DNA of 33,110 nucleotides from Inquilinus limosus (GCF_002195995.1 NZ_NHON01000069.1:1-33110); one strand, 5' to 3'; shown: positions 7,511 to 19,200, counted from the stretch's first letter. Notes: a model not told the origin generated them from the letters alone. Translations and numbers: made by a program.

Positions 7511-7840
7511 TCACGCGGCGAGGCGCCGGCCGAACAGGATCACCCCGGCGCCGGCGAGGCACAGCGCGGCGCCGGCCAGGTCGAAGCGGTCGGGCCGGCT
7601 GCCCTCCACCGCCCACAGCCAGACCAGCGAGGCGGCGATGTAGATCCCGCCATAGGCGGCATAGGCGCGGCCGGCGAAATCGGAGTCCACCCGGGTCAGG
7701 GCCAGGGCGAAGACGATCAGGCTGGCGGTGCCGGGCAGCGCCCACCACGGGCTGCCGCCCAGCCGCAGCCAGGCCCAGAAGGCGAAGCAGCCGGCGATCT
7801 CGGCAACGGCGGCGATGACGAAGGCGAGGATCGTGGTCAC
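7511..7840 (-). CDS. YnfA-family (UPF0060) small membrane protein
   Basis: A 109-residue protein with four hydrophobic helices. It carries the hallmark segments [35 protein letters not shown] and WLWAVEG of the YnfA/UPF0060 family, which resembles small multidrug-resistance transporters; transport activity is not established for most members. The start is a GTG at 7840 that overlaps the stop of the upstream CinA-type gene by four bases (GTGA), so the two are translationally coupled. Length fits the family (about 108). Confidence 0.88.
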   Translation of the reverse strand: MTTILAFVIAAVAEIAGCFAFWAWLRLGGSPWWALPGTASLIVFALALTRVDSDFAGRAYAAYGGIYIAASLVWLWAVEGSRPDRFDLAGAALCLAGAGVILFGRRLAA

Positions 7841-8343
7841 GGTTGCCCGCCCGCGTCCCCGGCGGCCTCCAGCCTGTCCACGAGCAGGCGGAGGAGCGCC
7901 AGGGCGAAGGCGTCCATGTTGGCGGCGCGGTCGGCGCTGCCGGTGGCCAGCGTCGCCGTCACCGCCCGCGGGCCGCACAGGGCGACGCAGCTGTGCCCGG
8001 CCGGATCGCCGTAGCGGTTGCCGGCCGGCCCGGCCGCCCCGGTCTCGGCGATGCCCCAATCCGCCTGGAAGCGGTCGCGCACCGTCCGCGCCAGCAGCGC
8101 CGCATAGGGCTCGGTCGACGGGCGCAGGCCGGCTATCTCGGCCTCGCCGATCGCCAGCAGCGCCCGGCGCGCCGCGGCCGTGTAGACCACCGCCCCGCCG
8201 AGGAAATAGGCGCTAGCCCCCGGCACGGCCAGCAGCGCGGCCGAGACCAGGCCGCCGGTCGAGGATTCTGCGACGGCGATGGTCTGCTGCCGCAGGGTCA
8301 GCAACTGGGCCGCCCGGGCGGCGGCTGCGGCGATGGTGGGCAT
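7837..8343 (-). CDS. CinA C-terminal-domain protein, PncC-type (NMN amidohydrolase-like)
   Basis: A 168-residue single-domain protein corresponding to the CinA C-terminal domain. The family motifs [37 protein letters not shown] and [16 protein letters not shown] are all visible. Characterised members (PncC) deamidate nicotinamide mononucleotide to nicotinic acid mononucleotide in NAD recycling. An in-frame start at 8379 would add 12 residues; 8343 begins nearer to the domain and has AAGGATC in front. Coupled to the YnfA-family gene; divergent from the hydrolase gene at 8550. Confidence 0.85.
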   Translation of the reverse strand: MPTIAAAAARAAQLLTLRQQTIAVAESSTGGLVSAALLAVPGASAYFLGGAVVYTAAARRALLAIGEAEIAGLRPSTEPYAALLARTVRDRFQADWGIAETGAAGPAGNRYGDPAGHSCVALCGPRAVTATLATGSADRAANMDAFALALLRLLVDRLEAAGDAGGQP

Positions 8344-8400
8344 CCGGTCTCGATCCTTGGTCCGCTTCGCCGGCATCATAGCGGCCGTGGGCGGGACCGC

Positions 8401-8443
8401 GATATGCGGCCGATATGGCGGGCCTGCGGGCCGGATATGGCAG
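8401..8443. repeat. Three GATATG repeats at 11- and 22-bp spacing
   Basis: GATATGCGG (8401), GATATGGCG (8412) and GATATGGCA (8434) lie in the 206-bp divergent region between the genes starting at 8343 and 8550. The 11- and 22-bp steps put all three on the same face of the helix, as expected for a cooperatively bound operator. Function is inferred from spacing alone. Confidence 0.35.
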
Positions 8444-8549
8444 CGGCGGAAATCGTCGCGCGGGCTGGGCGGCGGCCCGATTCCGGTTTGACAGGCCGGG
8501 CGCCGCCGCGCAGCTTCGGCCCGACCATCGCCCGTGAAGGATTGTCCCG

Positions 8550-9236
8550 ATGCCGACCGTGATCACGCCGCCGCCGCAGACCCTCGTCCCAGTGCTGGGC
8601 AGCGACGCCACCTTCCCCGTGGGCCGCATCTTCTGCGTCGGCCGCAACTACGCCGCCCATGCCCGCGAGATGGGCCACGACCCGGACCGGGAGCCGCCCT
8701 TCTTCTTCGCCAAATGGGCCGATGCCGTGGTGCCCAGCGGCAGCACCATCGCCTATCCCGCGGCGACCAAGGACCTGCATCACGAGATCGAGCTGGTGGT
8801 GGCGATCGGCGCCGGCGGCACCGACATCGCCGCCGACCGGGCGCTGGGCCATGTCTGGGGCTACGGCGTCGGGCTCGACATGACCCGCCGCGACATCCAG
8901 GCCGAGGCGAAGAAGCTGGCCCGGCCCTGGACCATGGCCAAGTCCTTCGACCAGTCGGCGCCGCTGTCGGCCCTGCGGCCCGCCGCCGAGATCGGCCACC
9001 CATCCCAGGGCGCGATCTGGCTGAAGATCAATGGCGAGGACCGGCAGGTCGGCGACCTGGCCGACCAGATCTGGCCGGTGCCGGAGATCATCGCCCATCT
9101 GTCGCGCCTGGTGGCGCTGCGCCCCGGCGACCTGATCATGACCGGCACGCCGGACGGCGTCGGCCCGGTCAAGCCCGGCGACCGGCTGGAAGGCCATGTC
9201 GACGGCGTCGGCGAGCTGTCGGTGACCTATCGCTGA
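8550..9236 (+). CDS. Fumarylacetoacetate hydrolase family protein (FAHD1/fumarylpyruvate-hydrolase type)
   Basis: A 228-residue single-domain FAH-fold enzyme. It has the conserved opening GRIFCVGRNYAAHAREMG, the metal ligands Glu79 and Glu81 in HHEIEL, Asp110 in GVGLDMTRRD, Lys131 in MAKSFD, and the closing PGDLIMTGTPDGVGP. Family members split acylpyruvates such as fumarylpyruvate, or decarboxylate oxaloacetate. The size and FFFAKWADAV segment fit the fumarylpyruvate hydrolase/acylpyruvase branch. No gentisate dioxygenase or isomerase is nearby, so the pathway cannot be fixed. Same strand as the next two genes. Confidence 0.87.
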   Translation: MPTVITPPPQTLVPVLGSDATFPVGRIFCVGRNYAAHAREMGHDPDREPPFFFAKWADAVVPSGSTIAYPAATKDLHHEIELVVAIGAGGTDIAADRALGHVWGYGVGLDMTRRDIQAEAKKLARPWTMAKSFDQSAPLSALRPAAEIGHPSQGAIWLKINGEDRQVGDLADQIWPVPEIIAHLSRLVALRPGDLIMTGTPDGVGPVKPGDRLEGHVDGVGELSVTYR

Positions 9237-9272
9237 TGGCGGCCAGCACCGTCCGGACGACGCTCCCCTCTC

Positions 9273-9361
9273 CGTCATTGCGAGCGCAGCGAGGCAATCC
9301 AGGGGCCAATGCGAACCGGCCCCTGGATTGCTTCGTCGGCTTCGCCTCCTCCCAATGACGG
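9273..9361. repeat. REP-like palindrome, GTCATTGCGAG type, copy 1
   Basis: An 89-bp imperfect palindrome opening CGTCATTGCGAGCGCAGCGA and closing CAATGACGG, with perfect 14-base inner arms GCAATCCAGGGGCC / GGCCCCTGGATTGC. A copy of the same length is at 23915-24003. The ATG within its closing CAATGACGG is the likely start codon of the following gene. Confidence 0.92.
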
Positions 9362-9939
9362 CGGAGGGAGGCGACGACCTGGCCGCGGTGCTGGCCGATG
9401 CCTGGGGTCGGCTCGGCCGGGCCACCGGCGAGCGCCGCCGCACCAGCGGCCGGGTCGCGCTGGCCAGCCTGAACACGCGGGGCGGGCCGGCGCTGCGCAC
9501 GGTGGTGCTGCGCTCGGCCGATCCGGCGGCGCGGCGGCTGGAGATCCACACCGACCGCCGCTCGGCCAAGGTGGCGGAGATCCGGGCCGACCCCGCCGTG
9601 GCGCTGCTGCTGTACGAGGCGGCGGACGAGGTGCAGATCCGGGTCGAGGGCCGGGCCGGGCTGCTGCCGCCGGGGCCGGCCCTCGATGCCACCTGGGCGG
9701 CGACGCCGGGCCCGATCCGCGCCGCCTATCGCATGCCGGGGCCGCCCGGCACCCCGATCGACGACCCGGCCCTGCCGCCGCCGTCGCGCGCGGGGACGGA
9801 GGAGGGGCGGGAGAACTTCGCGGTGATCGTGCTGACGGTCGACCGCATCGACTGGGTGCGCCTGGTCCCCGGCGCCGACCGCCGTGCCCTGTTCGACTGG
9901 ACCGGTGGCGCCCTGGAGGCCGGCTGGCTCATCCCCTGA
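9355..9939 (+). CDS. Pyridoxamine 5'-phosphate oxidase-like FMN-binding protein (Alr4036 type)
   Basis: A 194-residue protein of the split-barrel flavin-binding superfamily. The segments VALASLNTRGGPALRTVVLR, LEIHTDRRSAKVAEI and VALLLYEAADEVQIRVEG are typical of the Alr4036/Pyridox_oxase_2 group, with the C-terminal FAVIVLTVDRIDWVRLVP. The family is related to PdxH, but true vitamin B6 oxidation is not assured. The first plausible ATG (9355) lies inside the closing arm of the REP-like repeat; no Shine-Dalgarno precedes it, while GGAGGGAGG occurs just after it. A GTG at 9388 would remove 11 residues. It is followed 13 bp later by the SGNH hydrolase. Confidence 0.82.
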   Translation: MTAEGGDDLAAVLADAWGRLGRATGERRRTSGRVALASLNTRGGPALRTVVLRSADPAARRLEIHTDRRSAKVAEIRADPAVALLLYEAADEVQIRVEGRAGLLPPGPALDATWAATPGPIRAAYRMPGPPGTPIDDPALPPPSRAGTEEGRENFAVIVLTVDRIDWVRLVPGADRRALFDWTGGALEAGWLIP

Positions 9940-9952
9940 AGGTTAGATCGCC

Positions 9953-11119
9953 ATGACCCGAGACTGGATCGCCACGCCGATCACCGCCGAATTGCTGCGC
10001 GGCGCGGTGGAGCTGGAACCCACCGGCCGGGGCCTGCTGCCGCACCGGCTGCCGGCCCGGGCCCGGGCGCAATGCGCCGACCCGCAGCTGGCGATGGTCG
10101 AGGCCCAGCCCTCCGGCGTGCGCCTGGTGTTCCGCAGCCGGGCCACCGCGATCGAGCTCGACACGCTGCGCACCCGGCGGGTCTATGTCGGGGCGCCGCC
10201 CCGGCCCGACGGCGTGTACGACCTGCTGGTCGACGGCGTCCTGGCCGGCCAGTCCGGCGTGACCGGGGGCAACATCCTCCGCATCGACATGGCCGCCGGC
10301 TCGATCACGACCGAATCCGGCCCGGCCGGCACGGTGCGCTTCGCCGGCCTGCCGGACCGCGACAAGGCCGTCGAGATCTGGCTGCCGCACAATGAGGCGA
10401 CGGAGCTGGTCGCGCTGCGCACCGACGCCCCGGTCGAGCCGGCCGCTGCTCACGGCCGCCGGGTCTGGCTGCACCATGGCAGCTCGATCAGCCACGGCTC
10501 CGACGCCGCCAGCCCGACCGGCACCTGGCCGGCGGTCGCCGCCGCCCGCGGCGGGGTCGAGCTGGTCAATCTCGGGCTGGGCGGCAGCGCGATGCTCGAT
10601 CCGTTCACCGCCCGCGCCATGCGGGACCTGCCGGCCGACCTGGTCAGCCTCAAGCTCGGCATCAACCTGGTCAATGCCGACCTGATGCGGCTGCGGGCGT
10701 TCGGCCCGGCGGTCCACGGCTTCCTCGACACCATCCGCGACGGCCACCCCGAGACCCCGCTGCTGGTGGTGTCGCCGATCCTGTGCCCGATCCATGAGGA
10801 CACGCCCGGGCCGACCGCGTTCGACTTCGCGGCGCTGAGCGCTGGGATTGTCCGGTTCCGGGCGGCCGGCGATCCGGCGGACAGCGGCGAGGGCAGGCTG
10901 ACCCTGGCGGTGATCCGGGAGGAGCTGGCCCGGATCGTGGCGCAGCGCGCGCCACAGGATCCGAACCTGCACTATCTCGACGGGCGGGACCTGTACGGCC
11001 CGGCTGACCATGATGAGTTGCCGCTGCCCGACGACCTCCATCCCGACGCCGCGGCCCATGCCCGCATCGGCGAACGCTTCGCCGGGCTGGTGTTTGCCGA
11101 GGACGGCCCGTTCAGCTGA
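9953..11119 (+). CDS. SGNH/GDSL-type hydrolase with N-terminal beta domain
   Basis: A 388-residue protein. The catalytic half (about residues 168-385) has all SGNH blocks: HHGSSISHG with nucleophile Ser178, NLGLGGSAM with the oxyanion Gly near 211, LGINLVN with Asn238, and PDDLHPD with Asp360/His363. The N-terminal about 165 residues (with FRSRATAIELDTLRT and GVYDLLVDGVLAG) look like a beta-sandwich, as in SsfX3-type esterases where a carbohydrate-binding-like domain precedes the hydrolase. No signal peptide, so cytoplasmic. Likely an esterase or acyltransferase of unknown substrate. The 3' end overlaps the convergent LysR gene by 8 bases. Confidence 0.85.
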   Translation: MTRDWIATPITAELLRGAVELEPTGRGLLPHRLPARARAQCADPQLAMVEAQPSGVRLVFRSRATAIELDTLRTRRVYVGAPPRPDGVYDLLVDGVLAGQSGVTGGNILRIDMAAGSITTESGPAGTVRFAGLPDRDKAVEIWLPHNEATELVALRTDAPVEPAAAHGRRVWLHHGSSISHGSDAASPTGTWPAVAAARGGVELVNLGLGGSAMLDPFTARAMRDLPADLVSLKLGINLVNADLMRLRAFGPAVHGFLDTIRDGHPETPLLVVSPILCPIHEDTPGPTAFDFAALSAGIVRFRAAGDPADSGEGRLTLAVIREELARIVAQRAPQDPNLHYLDGRDLYGPADHDELPLPDDLHPDAAAHARIGERFAGLVFAEDGPFS

Positions 11120-12011
11120 CGGTGTCGATCCGGCACGCCCGGGCCACGTTCGGCAGCCAGGACTGGCAGAAGTCGAGATAGGTCCGGACGATCCGCGACG
11201 GGTGGCGGTGCGGCGGATAGACCAGGCGCAGCGCCCATTCCGGCAGCGGGTGGCCTGGCAGCAGCGGCACCAGCCGGCCGTCGCGGATCGGGGCGGCGGC
11301 CAAGAAGGGCGGCAGCTCGGTCACCACGTCGCCGGCCAGGGCGCGGTGGCACAGCTGGTGATAGTCGTTGGCGGTCAGCACCGCCCGGGGCGTCACCACC
11401 TGGCCGCCCAGGTCCCACCGCACCAGGGCGTCGATCCGGGTCGACCATACCGCGCAGGGCAGGCGCCGCAGCGCCTCGGGATCGGCGGGCGCTCCCAGCC
11501 GCTCGATCAGCGCCGGGGCGGCGACCAGCACGTTGCGGAAGGCCAGGACCGGCCGGGCCACCATCGCCTCATGCACGATGGCGCCGACGCGCAGGGCGAC
11601 GTCGATGCCGTCCTCCACCAAATCCATGCGCCGCTCGGTCGAATAGACGAAGACCTCGATGTCCGGATAGCGGCGCTGGAAGGCGGACAGCAGCTCCCAC
11701 CACGGCTCGAAGGTCTGCGGCAGGGACAGGCGCAGCCGGCCCTTCAGCCGGGCCTGGTCGCTGGCCACCGCCTGCTCGGCCTTCAGCAGCGCCTCGATGC
11801 CGCGGCCGGCATGCTCGTAGAGGCGGGCCCCGGCATCGGTCAGCCTGGTGCCGCGGGTCGACCGCTCCAGCAGCTGCACCCTCAGTTGCCGCTCCAGCTC
11901 GCGGATGCGGCGGCTCAGCGTCGGCAGCGGGACGCCCAGCCGGGCCGCCGCGGCCGACAGGCTGCCGGCCTGGACGACGGCGACGAACATGCGGGCGGCG
12001 TTCAGATCCAT
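11112..12011 (-). CDS. LysR-family transcriptional regulator
   Basis: A 299-residue regulator starting MDLNAARMFVAVVQAGSLSA, with the helix-turn-helix over about residues 2-62 (LSRRIRELERQL) and a normal effector-binding domain; segments YPDIEVFVYSTERRMDLVED and DGIDVALRVG are characteristic of the group. It is divergent from the secreted DUF1254/DUF1214 protein gene at 12126, with a 114-bp shared regulatory region, so it probably controls that gene and itself. On its own strand TATGAT lies about 14 bases before the ATG, suggesting a very short leader. Confidence 0.9.
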   Translation of the reverse strand: MDLNAARMFVAVVQAGSLSAAAARLGVPLPTLSRRIRELERQLRVQLLERSTRGTRLTDAGARLYEHAGRGIEALLKAEQAVASDQARLKGRLRLSLPQTFEPWWELLSAFQRRYPDIEVFVYSTERRMDLVEDGIDVALRVGAIVHEAMVARPVLAFRNVLVAAPALIERLGAPADPEALRRLPCAVWSTRIDALVRWDLGGQVVTPRAVLTANDYHQLCHRALAGDVVTELPPFLAAAPIRDGRLVPLLPGHPLPEWALRLVYPPHRHPSRIVRTYLDFCQSWLPNVARACRIDTVS

Positions 12012-12023
12012 GCGGCCAGCCTA

Positions 12024-12033
12024 TCATATATGA
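12024..12033. promoter_or_regulatory. Palindrome TCATATATGA at the LysR promoter
   Basis: A perfect 10-bp palindrome (14 of 16 bases symmetric when flanks are included) immediately upstream of the LysR start at 12011. It overlaps the probable -10 region on the minus strand and could be the autoregulatory site. Confidence 0.35.
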
Positions 12034-12055
12034 GAGGCCGATGGTCATCGGCGCC

Positions 12056-12087
12056 GGTTCATTTCCAGATCCGGCTGGTTCATCTCC
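12056..12087. promoter_or_regulatory. Two direct repeats, GGTTCATTTCC and GGTTCATCTCC
   Basis: Two 11-base repeats with one difference, start-to-start distance 21 bp (two helical turns), in the divergent region upstream of the gene at 12126. The layout is that of a regulator binding site; whether the adjacent LysR uses it is unknown. Confidence 0.35.
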
Positions 12088-12125
12088 TGTGCGTGGAAGG
12101 ACCCCCGCGTCACCCGGAAGGCATC

Positions 12126-13154
12126 ATGACCAAGACCAGCAGAAGGATCCTCGCGGCCATGTCCCTGTTGATGGCGAGCGCCGCCGCTTCGGCGCAGACG
12201 GCAATGCCGGTCACGGTCGAGACCTATGACCGCGCCCAGACCGACGTCTACTTCGCCGGGGTGGTGAAGGCCGGCGGCTTCGGCCGCTTCAGGCATGGCC
12301 GCGAGCTGTCGCCCCCGGTGCAGCAGGGCATCGTCCGCGGCAACCGCGACACGCTGTATTCCTTCGCCATCCTCGACCTCGATGCCGGGCCGGCGACCGT
12401 CACGCTGCCGGATGCCGGCGCGCGCTACGTGGGGATGCAGGTGGTCAACGAGGACCAGTACACCCGGGCCACCTTCTACGATGCCGGCAGCCACATCCTG
12501 ACGCGGGAGGCGGTGGGCACGCGCTACGCCATCGTCGTGGTCCGCTTCCTGGTCGATTTCGCCAGCCCGGAGGATGTCGCCCAAGTCCATGCGCTGCAGG
12601 ACAAGGTGACGCTGGCCCAGGACCATGCCGGCCGCTTCGAGGTGCCGGACTGGGACCCGGCCAGCCTCGGCACCATCCGGGCGGCGCTGCAGCAACTCGG
12701 CACCACCGTGGCCGACACGCGCCGGATGTTCGGCGCCGGCCCGGACCAGGTCGACCCGGTGCGGCACCTGATCGGCACCGCCCTGCTGTGGGGCGGCAAT
12801 CCGGAGAAGGACGGGCTGTACCTGCCGATCACCCCGGCCCGGAACGACGGCTCCACCGTCTACCGGCTGACGGTCGGGCCGGTGCCGGTCGACGGCTTCT
12901 GGTCGCTCACCGTCTACAACAGCGCCGGCTATCTGCAGCCGAACTCGGCGAACGCCTATGCGGTCAACAGCCTGACGGCGAAGGCGGGGCCGGACGGCAC
13001 GGTCACCATCCAGTTCGGCGGCTGCGACGACGGCACCGTGGCGAACTGCCTGCCGGTCACGCCGGGCTGGAACTACACCGTGCGCCTGTTCCGCCCGAAG
13101 GCCGAGATCCTCGACGGCACCTGGCAGTTCCCCCTCGCGCAGCCAGTGGGCTGA
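12126..13154 (+). CDS. Secreted DUF1254/DUF1214-domain protein
   Basis: A 342-residue exported protein. Residues 1-23 form a signal peptide (SLLMASAAASA, then QTAMPVT). The first half (YDRAQTDVYFAG, IVRGNRDTLYSFAILDLDAG, RYVGMQVVNEDQYTRATF) matches DUF1254, and the C-terminus (PVDGFWSLTVYNSAGYLQPN, TPGWNYTVRLFRPKAEILDG) matches DUF1214. These two domains usually occur together; their biochemical role is not settled. ATG 12126 has GGAAGG 5 bases in front. Divergent from a LysR gene that probably regulates it. Confidence 0.85.
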   Translation: MTKTSRRILAAMSLLMASAAASAQTAMPVTVETYDRAQTDVYFAGVVKAGGFGRFRHGRELSPPVQQGIVRGNRDTLYSFAILDLDAGPATVTLPDAGARYVGMQVVNEDQYTRATFYDAGSHILTREAVGTRYAIVVVRFLVDFASPEDVAQVHALQDKVTLAQDHAGRFEVPDWDPASLGTIRAALQQLGTTVADTRRMFGAGPDQVDPVRHLIGTALLWGGNPEKDGLYLPITPARNDGSTVYRLTVGPVPVDGFWSLTVYNSAGYLQPNSANAYAVNSLTAKAGPDGTVTIQFGGCDDGTVANCLPVTPGWNYTVRLFRPKAEILDGTWQFPLAQPVG

Positions 13155-13158
13155 GGCG

Positions 13159-13569
13159 TCACGCCCCGGCGCCCTGCCGCTCGAAATGCCGCCGCAGCAG
13201 CCGGGCGTTGCGGCGGTTGGCCTTGAGCCCGACATCCAGGACGTCGCCCAGCACCGGCACGGTGCCGAGGGCGACGTCGAGCACGACATTGCCGGCCATC
13301 AGCGCCAGCACCCGGTTCGGCGCGCCGAGGCGCCGGGCCCGCAGGATTAGCCAGGCGGAGAGCAGCCCGCCGGCCGCGTCGCCCAGCCCCGGCACCAGCC
13401 CGATCACCGAATCCAGGCCGAAGCGCCAGCCCAGCAGCGGCAGGCGCCAGCGCGAATCCAGCAGGGTGGCGAGGCGGTCCAGGCGGTCCAGTTCGGCGGC
13501 GCGGTCCAAGGCGGATCCCGGGCGGTTGCGGCGGGGGATGAGATGGGGCCGCGGCGGCCGGATGTCCAT
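13159..13569 (-). CDS. DUF4112-domain protein
   Basis: A 136-residue protein. The stretch LDSRWRLPLLGWRFGLDSVI, then GLVPGLGDAAGG, and later GNVVLDVALGTVPVLGDVLDV and ANRRNARLL are the conserved features of DUF4112, a small membrane-associated family of unknown function with two hydrophobic regions each containing a PGLGD/PVLGD-like turn. ATG 13569 follows AGGAAGG; a longer frame up to 13656 would reach into the katG promoter and is unlikely. Convergent with the DUF1254 gene (4 bp apart). Confidence 0.8.
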   Translation of the reverse strand: MDIRPPRPHLIPRRNRPGSALDRAAELDRLDRLATLLDSRWRLPLLGWRFGLDSVIGLVPGLGDAAGGLLSAWLILRARRLGAPNRVLALMAGNVVLDVALGTVPVLGDVLDVGLKANRRNARLLRRHFERQGAGA

Positions 13570-13634
13570 CGCGCCCCCGCCCTTCCTGCGATCGATCGCC
13601 GCGCTGGAAGGGCTGGTGACTCCGGCCGGGGATC

Positions 13635-15863
<2,229 letters not shown>

Positions 15864-15879
15864 CTCCGGCGGCAGGCCT

Positions 15880-15898
15880 CCCGGCACCGGTTGCCGGG
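15880..15898 (+). terminator. Stem-loop downstream of katG
   Basis: CCCGGCA and TGCCGGG form a 7-bp stem around CCGGT, 17 bases after the katG stop. No T-run follows, so termination is uncertain. Confidence 0.4.
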
Positions 15899-15948
15899 GG
15901 GCTGCTCCGGTCTGCGGCCTGTTATTCGAGACCGCCGGAATACAAACC

Positions 15949-16039
15949 CGTCATGGCGAGCCCCGTAGGGGCGTGGCCATCCAGAGGCCGCTCGCACCGG
16001 CCATGGATGGCCACGGCGCTGCGCGCCTCGCCATGACGG
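15949..16039. repeat. REP-like palindrome, GTCATGGCGAG type, copy 2
   Basis: A 91-bp palindrome opening CGTCATGGCGAG and closing CTCGCCATGACGG, same length and architecture as 4148-4238, with inner arms GTGGCCATCCA / TGGATGGCCAC. Confidence 0.9.
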
Positions 16040-16091
16040 CCTCTAGCGGGGTAAGATCTCGTTCTGGTTGCATTTAGAAAAAATTATTCGC

Positions 16092-16159
16092 GAATTAAGC
16101 AATTCGATCTCACCGATCTCGGGTGATAGGCTGATCCTGTTTTAGGAATTGCTGAATTC
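16092..16159. promoter_or_regulatory. AT-rich dyads upstream of the cytochrome gene
   Basis: GAATTAAGCAATTC (16092-16105) and GAATTGCTGAATTC (16146-16159) are inverted copies of each other at 13 of 14 positions. Between them TCACC and GGTGA (16110-16126) form a second dyad. The nested symmetry in the probable promoter suggests an operator or DNA loop; no regulator can be named. Confidence 0.35.
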
Positions 16160-16221
16160 GGCCGGCACATCGGCCGCCTTTCTATTTGCGTCGAGGAATT
16201 GGCAAGCCGCCGGGGGGCGTC

Positions 16222-19200
16222 ATGCAGCAAGCAATGGATTCGAGCGGCCGGAGCCCGATGGCGCGGCTCCGCGGGGCGGCGCGACGGGCGGGTCTCCTGC
16301 TGGCCCTCCTTCTCCTCACCGCGCCGGCCTTCGCCGACCCGGGCCGCTGCACCGCAGAACAGGCCCAGCCGCTGCTGCCGACCGACCCGGATCTGTGCAA
16401 GAGCCTGATCGACGCCGTGCGCCACCCCTCGGCCCTGCCGCTCGACCAGTACGAGGCCAAGCTCAACCAGTTCTTCGGCAATTATTGCCACCGCGACGCC
16501 GCCTCCGGCTGGCGCCGCGACAAGCATGTCCGCGACGCCGGCCCCTTCACCGCGACTCTGGCGGACGGCGCCTGGCAGGGCAAAGGCTTCGGCACCCACA
16601 CCCCGGTGGTGATCTGGTACTCGCCCGACATGGCCGACTGGCTGGTCGCCCACCGCTCCGGCGAGACCGCGGGGGCGAACCCGCCGCCCCCGGTGCCGGA
16701 CGGGGCGATCATGGTCAAGGAGATGTTCCCGTATCCGGCCGCCGCCTGCGCCGATGTCGATCCGGTGAAGCTGTACCCGACCTCCGGCGCCGCGGTGATG
16801 ATCCGCGACAGCAAGGCCTCGCATGACGGCTGGTTCTGGGGCTGGTACGGCTTCGGGCCGAATGGCGGCTGGTCGCCCGACTGGCCGGCGAGCCCGAACA
16901 ACGGCATCGGCAACATGGGCTTCGCCCAGTACTGCATGAACTGCCACGCCTCGGCCAAGGACAACCTGACCTTCGCCTCGCCGCGCAACATGGAGGGCGA
17001 GCCGGGGCGGCCGCTGGTCTATCTCAGCCAGTCCTGGTTCTCGCCGCCGACGCCGCCGGACCATCACCGCGCCGTCACCCTGCCACCCGACGACGTGACC
17101 CGGCTGGGCGAGCCGCTGTACCAGGCCGACCAGGCGGTCGACCAGGCGCTGCGCGCCTATCTGCTGAAGATGCCGGGCTGGGATTCGGTGCCGATGATGC
17201 CGTCGGCCAGCTACGACAACACCTGGGTCGCCGCCGGCGGCCCGCGCGCGGCGGACCAGTTCGTCTCCTCGACCCAGTGTCTGGGCTGCCACGACGCCGG
17301 CAGCACCGGGCTGCAATTCGACATGACGGTGCCGAACCCGCATGGCGACACCCTGATCAACCTGTCGCCCTACGCCACTTGGCGCAGCTCGCCGATGGGG
17401 CTGGCCGGGCGCGACCCGTTCTTCTTCGCCCAGCTGGCCAGCGAGACCCAGAGCTTCCATCCCGATGCGAAGCAGATCGTCCAGGACACCTGCCTCGGCT
17501 GCCACGGCATCCAGGGCCAGCGGCAGTTCCACATCGACACCTTCGCCGATTCCGGCAAATGCCTCGACTTCACCCGCGAGATGGTGAACGCGGTGCCCTG
17601 GCCGGACGGCAACCCCACCGCGGCGCTGGCGAAATACGGCGCGCTCGCCCGCGACGGCATCTCCTGCACGTCCTGCCACCGCATGGCGCTCGGCCAGGCC
17701 GCCGCGGGCGTCGCCGACGCGCCGGAGAACGCCTGCATCGCCAAGCGGCAGGACTTCCTGAACCCGGACAACACCGGCTTCGCCCGCACCTTCACCGGCA
17801 GCTTCCTCGTCGGCGCGCCCGACAAGCTGATCGGCCCGTTCGAGAAGCCGCAGGTCAAGCCGATGCAGAACGCGCTCGGCATCACGCCGGAGCACAACGC
17901 GGCGATCACCAGCTCCGAGGTCTGCGGCAGCTGCCACACCGTGCACCTGCCGGTGCTGCAGCCGGCGGTCCAGCCCGCCTTCCAGACGACGGCGCCGGCC
18001 CAGGCGGCCACGCAGGGCCCGGCGATCATCACCCATATCTACGAGCAGACGACCTATCCGGAATGGGCGTTCAGCGCCTACCGCACCGGCGCCACGCCCG
18101 ATGGGCCGCTGCCGCTCGGCCCCGGCAGCCTGGCCCAGTCCTGCCAGGACTGCCACATGCCGTCGAAGACGGCGGACGGCAAGCCGATGCGCAGCAAAAT
18201 CGCCAGCATCCAGGAATACAGCAACTTCCCGGAGGCCGAGAACAACCTCGGGCCGGAGGATATCGACCTGCCGGTGCGCGACGGCTTCGCCGCCCACACG
18301 CTGGTCGGGCTGAACGTCTTCCTGATCAAGATCGCGCAGCAATTCCCCGACGTGCTCGGCATCCCCGCCGCGGACCCGATGCTGACCCGCGGCGTCGCCC
18401 CGCTGGTACGGACCGAGCAGGCGATGCTCGACTTTGCCGCCAGCCAGACCGCGGATGTCAGCGTCGGCAAGGTGTCGACCGCCGGCGGCCGGCTGCAGGC
18501 GACCGTGACCGTGCGCAGCAGGACCGGGCACAAGCTGCCCTCCGGCGTCGGCTTCCGCCGCGCCTTCGTCGAGTTCCAGGTGCTGGACGGCAACGGCGAC
18601 ACGCTCTGGGCCTCCGGCCGCACCAACGCGGCGGGCGCGCTGGTCGACCAGGCCGGCACGCCACTGGACGGCGAATACTGGTGGACCGACGACTGCAAGT
18701 CCCGCATCCGGCCGGAGGCGCGGCTGATGCAGCCGCATTTCCAGACGATCAGCCGGCAGGACCAGGCCCAGATCTACCAGGAACTGGTGTCGACCCCGCC
18801 GCCGAACGCCATCGCCGCGATGTGCGGCCCCGGCAAGGCCCCGCAGGGCATGCTGACCACCAGCTTCCTGTCGATCTGCACCACGGTGAAGGACAACCGT
18901 ATCCTGCCGCAGGGCACTCTGCCGCTGGCCGACCGCACCGAGATCGCCAAGGCCCTGGGCGCCGGCGAGGAGCTGGCGGAGGAGGCCGGCTCCACCGGCG
19001 TCGGCGACGATCCCGACTATGTCAGCGGCGGCGGCGACAGCCTGGTCTACGACCTGCCGCTGTCCGACCTGCCGGCGGGCAGCCGCCCGGTCACGGTCAA
19101 GGCCACGCTCTACTACCAGGCACAGCCGCCCTTCTACCTGCAGGACCGGATGTGCACGGCGACCGGCGACGACCCGGAGCGGCTGAAATTCCTGGTCGGC

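Larger units (their letters stand above)
15864..16221. other. Intergenic stretch between katG and the multihaem cytochrome gene
   Basis: These 358 bases contain no supported gene. They hold a stem-loop after katG (15880-15898), the REP-like palindrome at 15949-16039, and then about 150 bases of distinctly AT-richer sequence with small dyads that probably form the cytochrome promoter. Confidence 0.7.

Noticed and set aside
16062-16079. TTCTGGTTGCATTTAGAA upstream of the cytochrome gene as a third Fur-like box
   Set aside because: The half-sites resemble the katG box but the spacing is 5 bases longer, so a dimer of the same protein would not fit.
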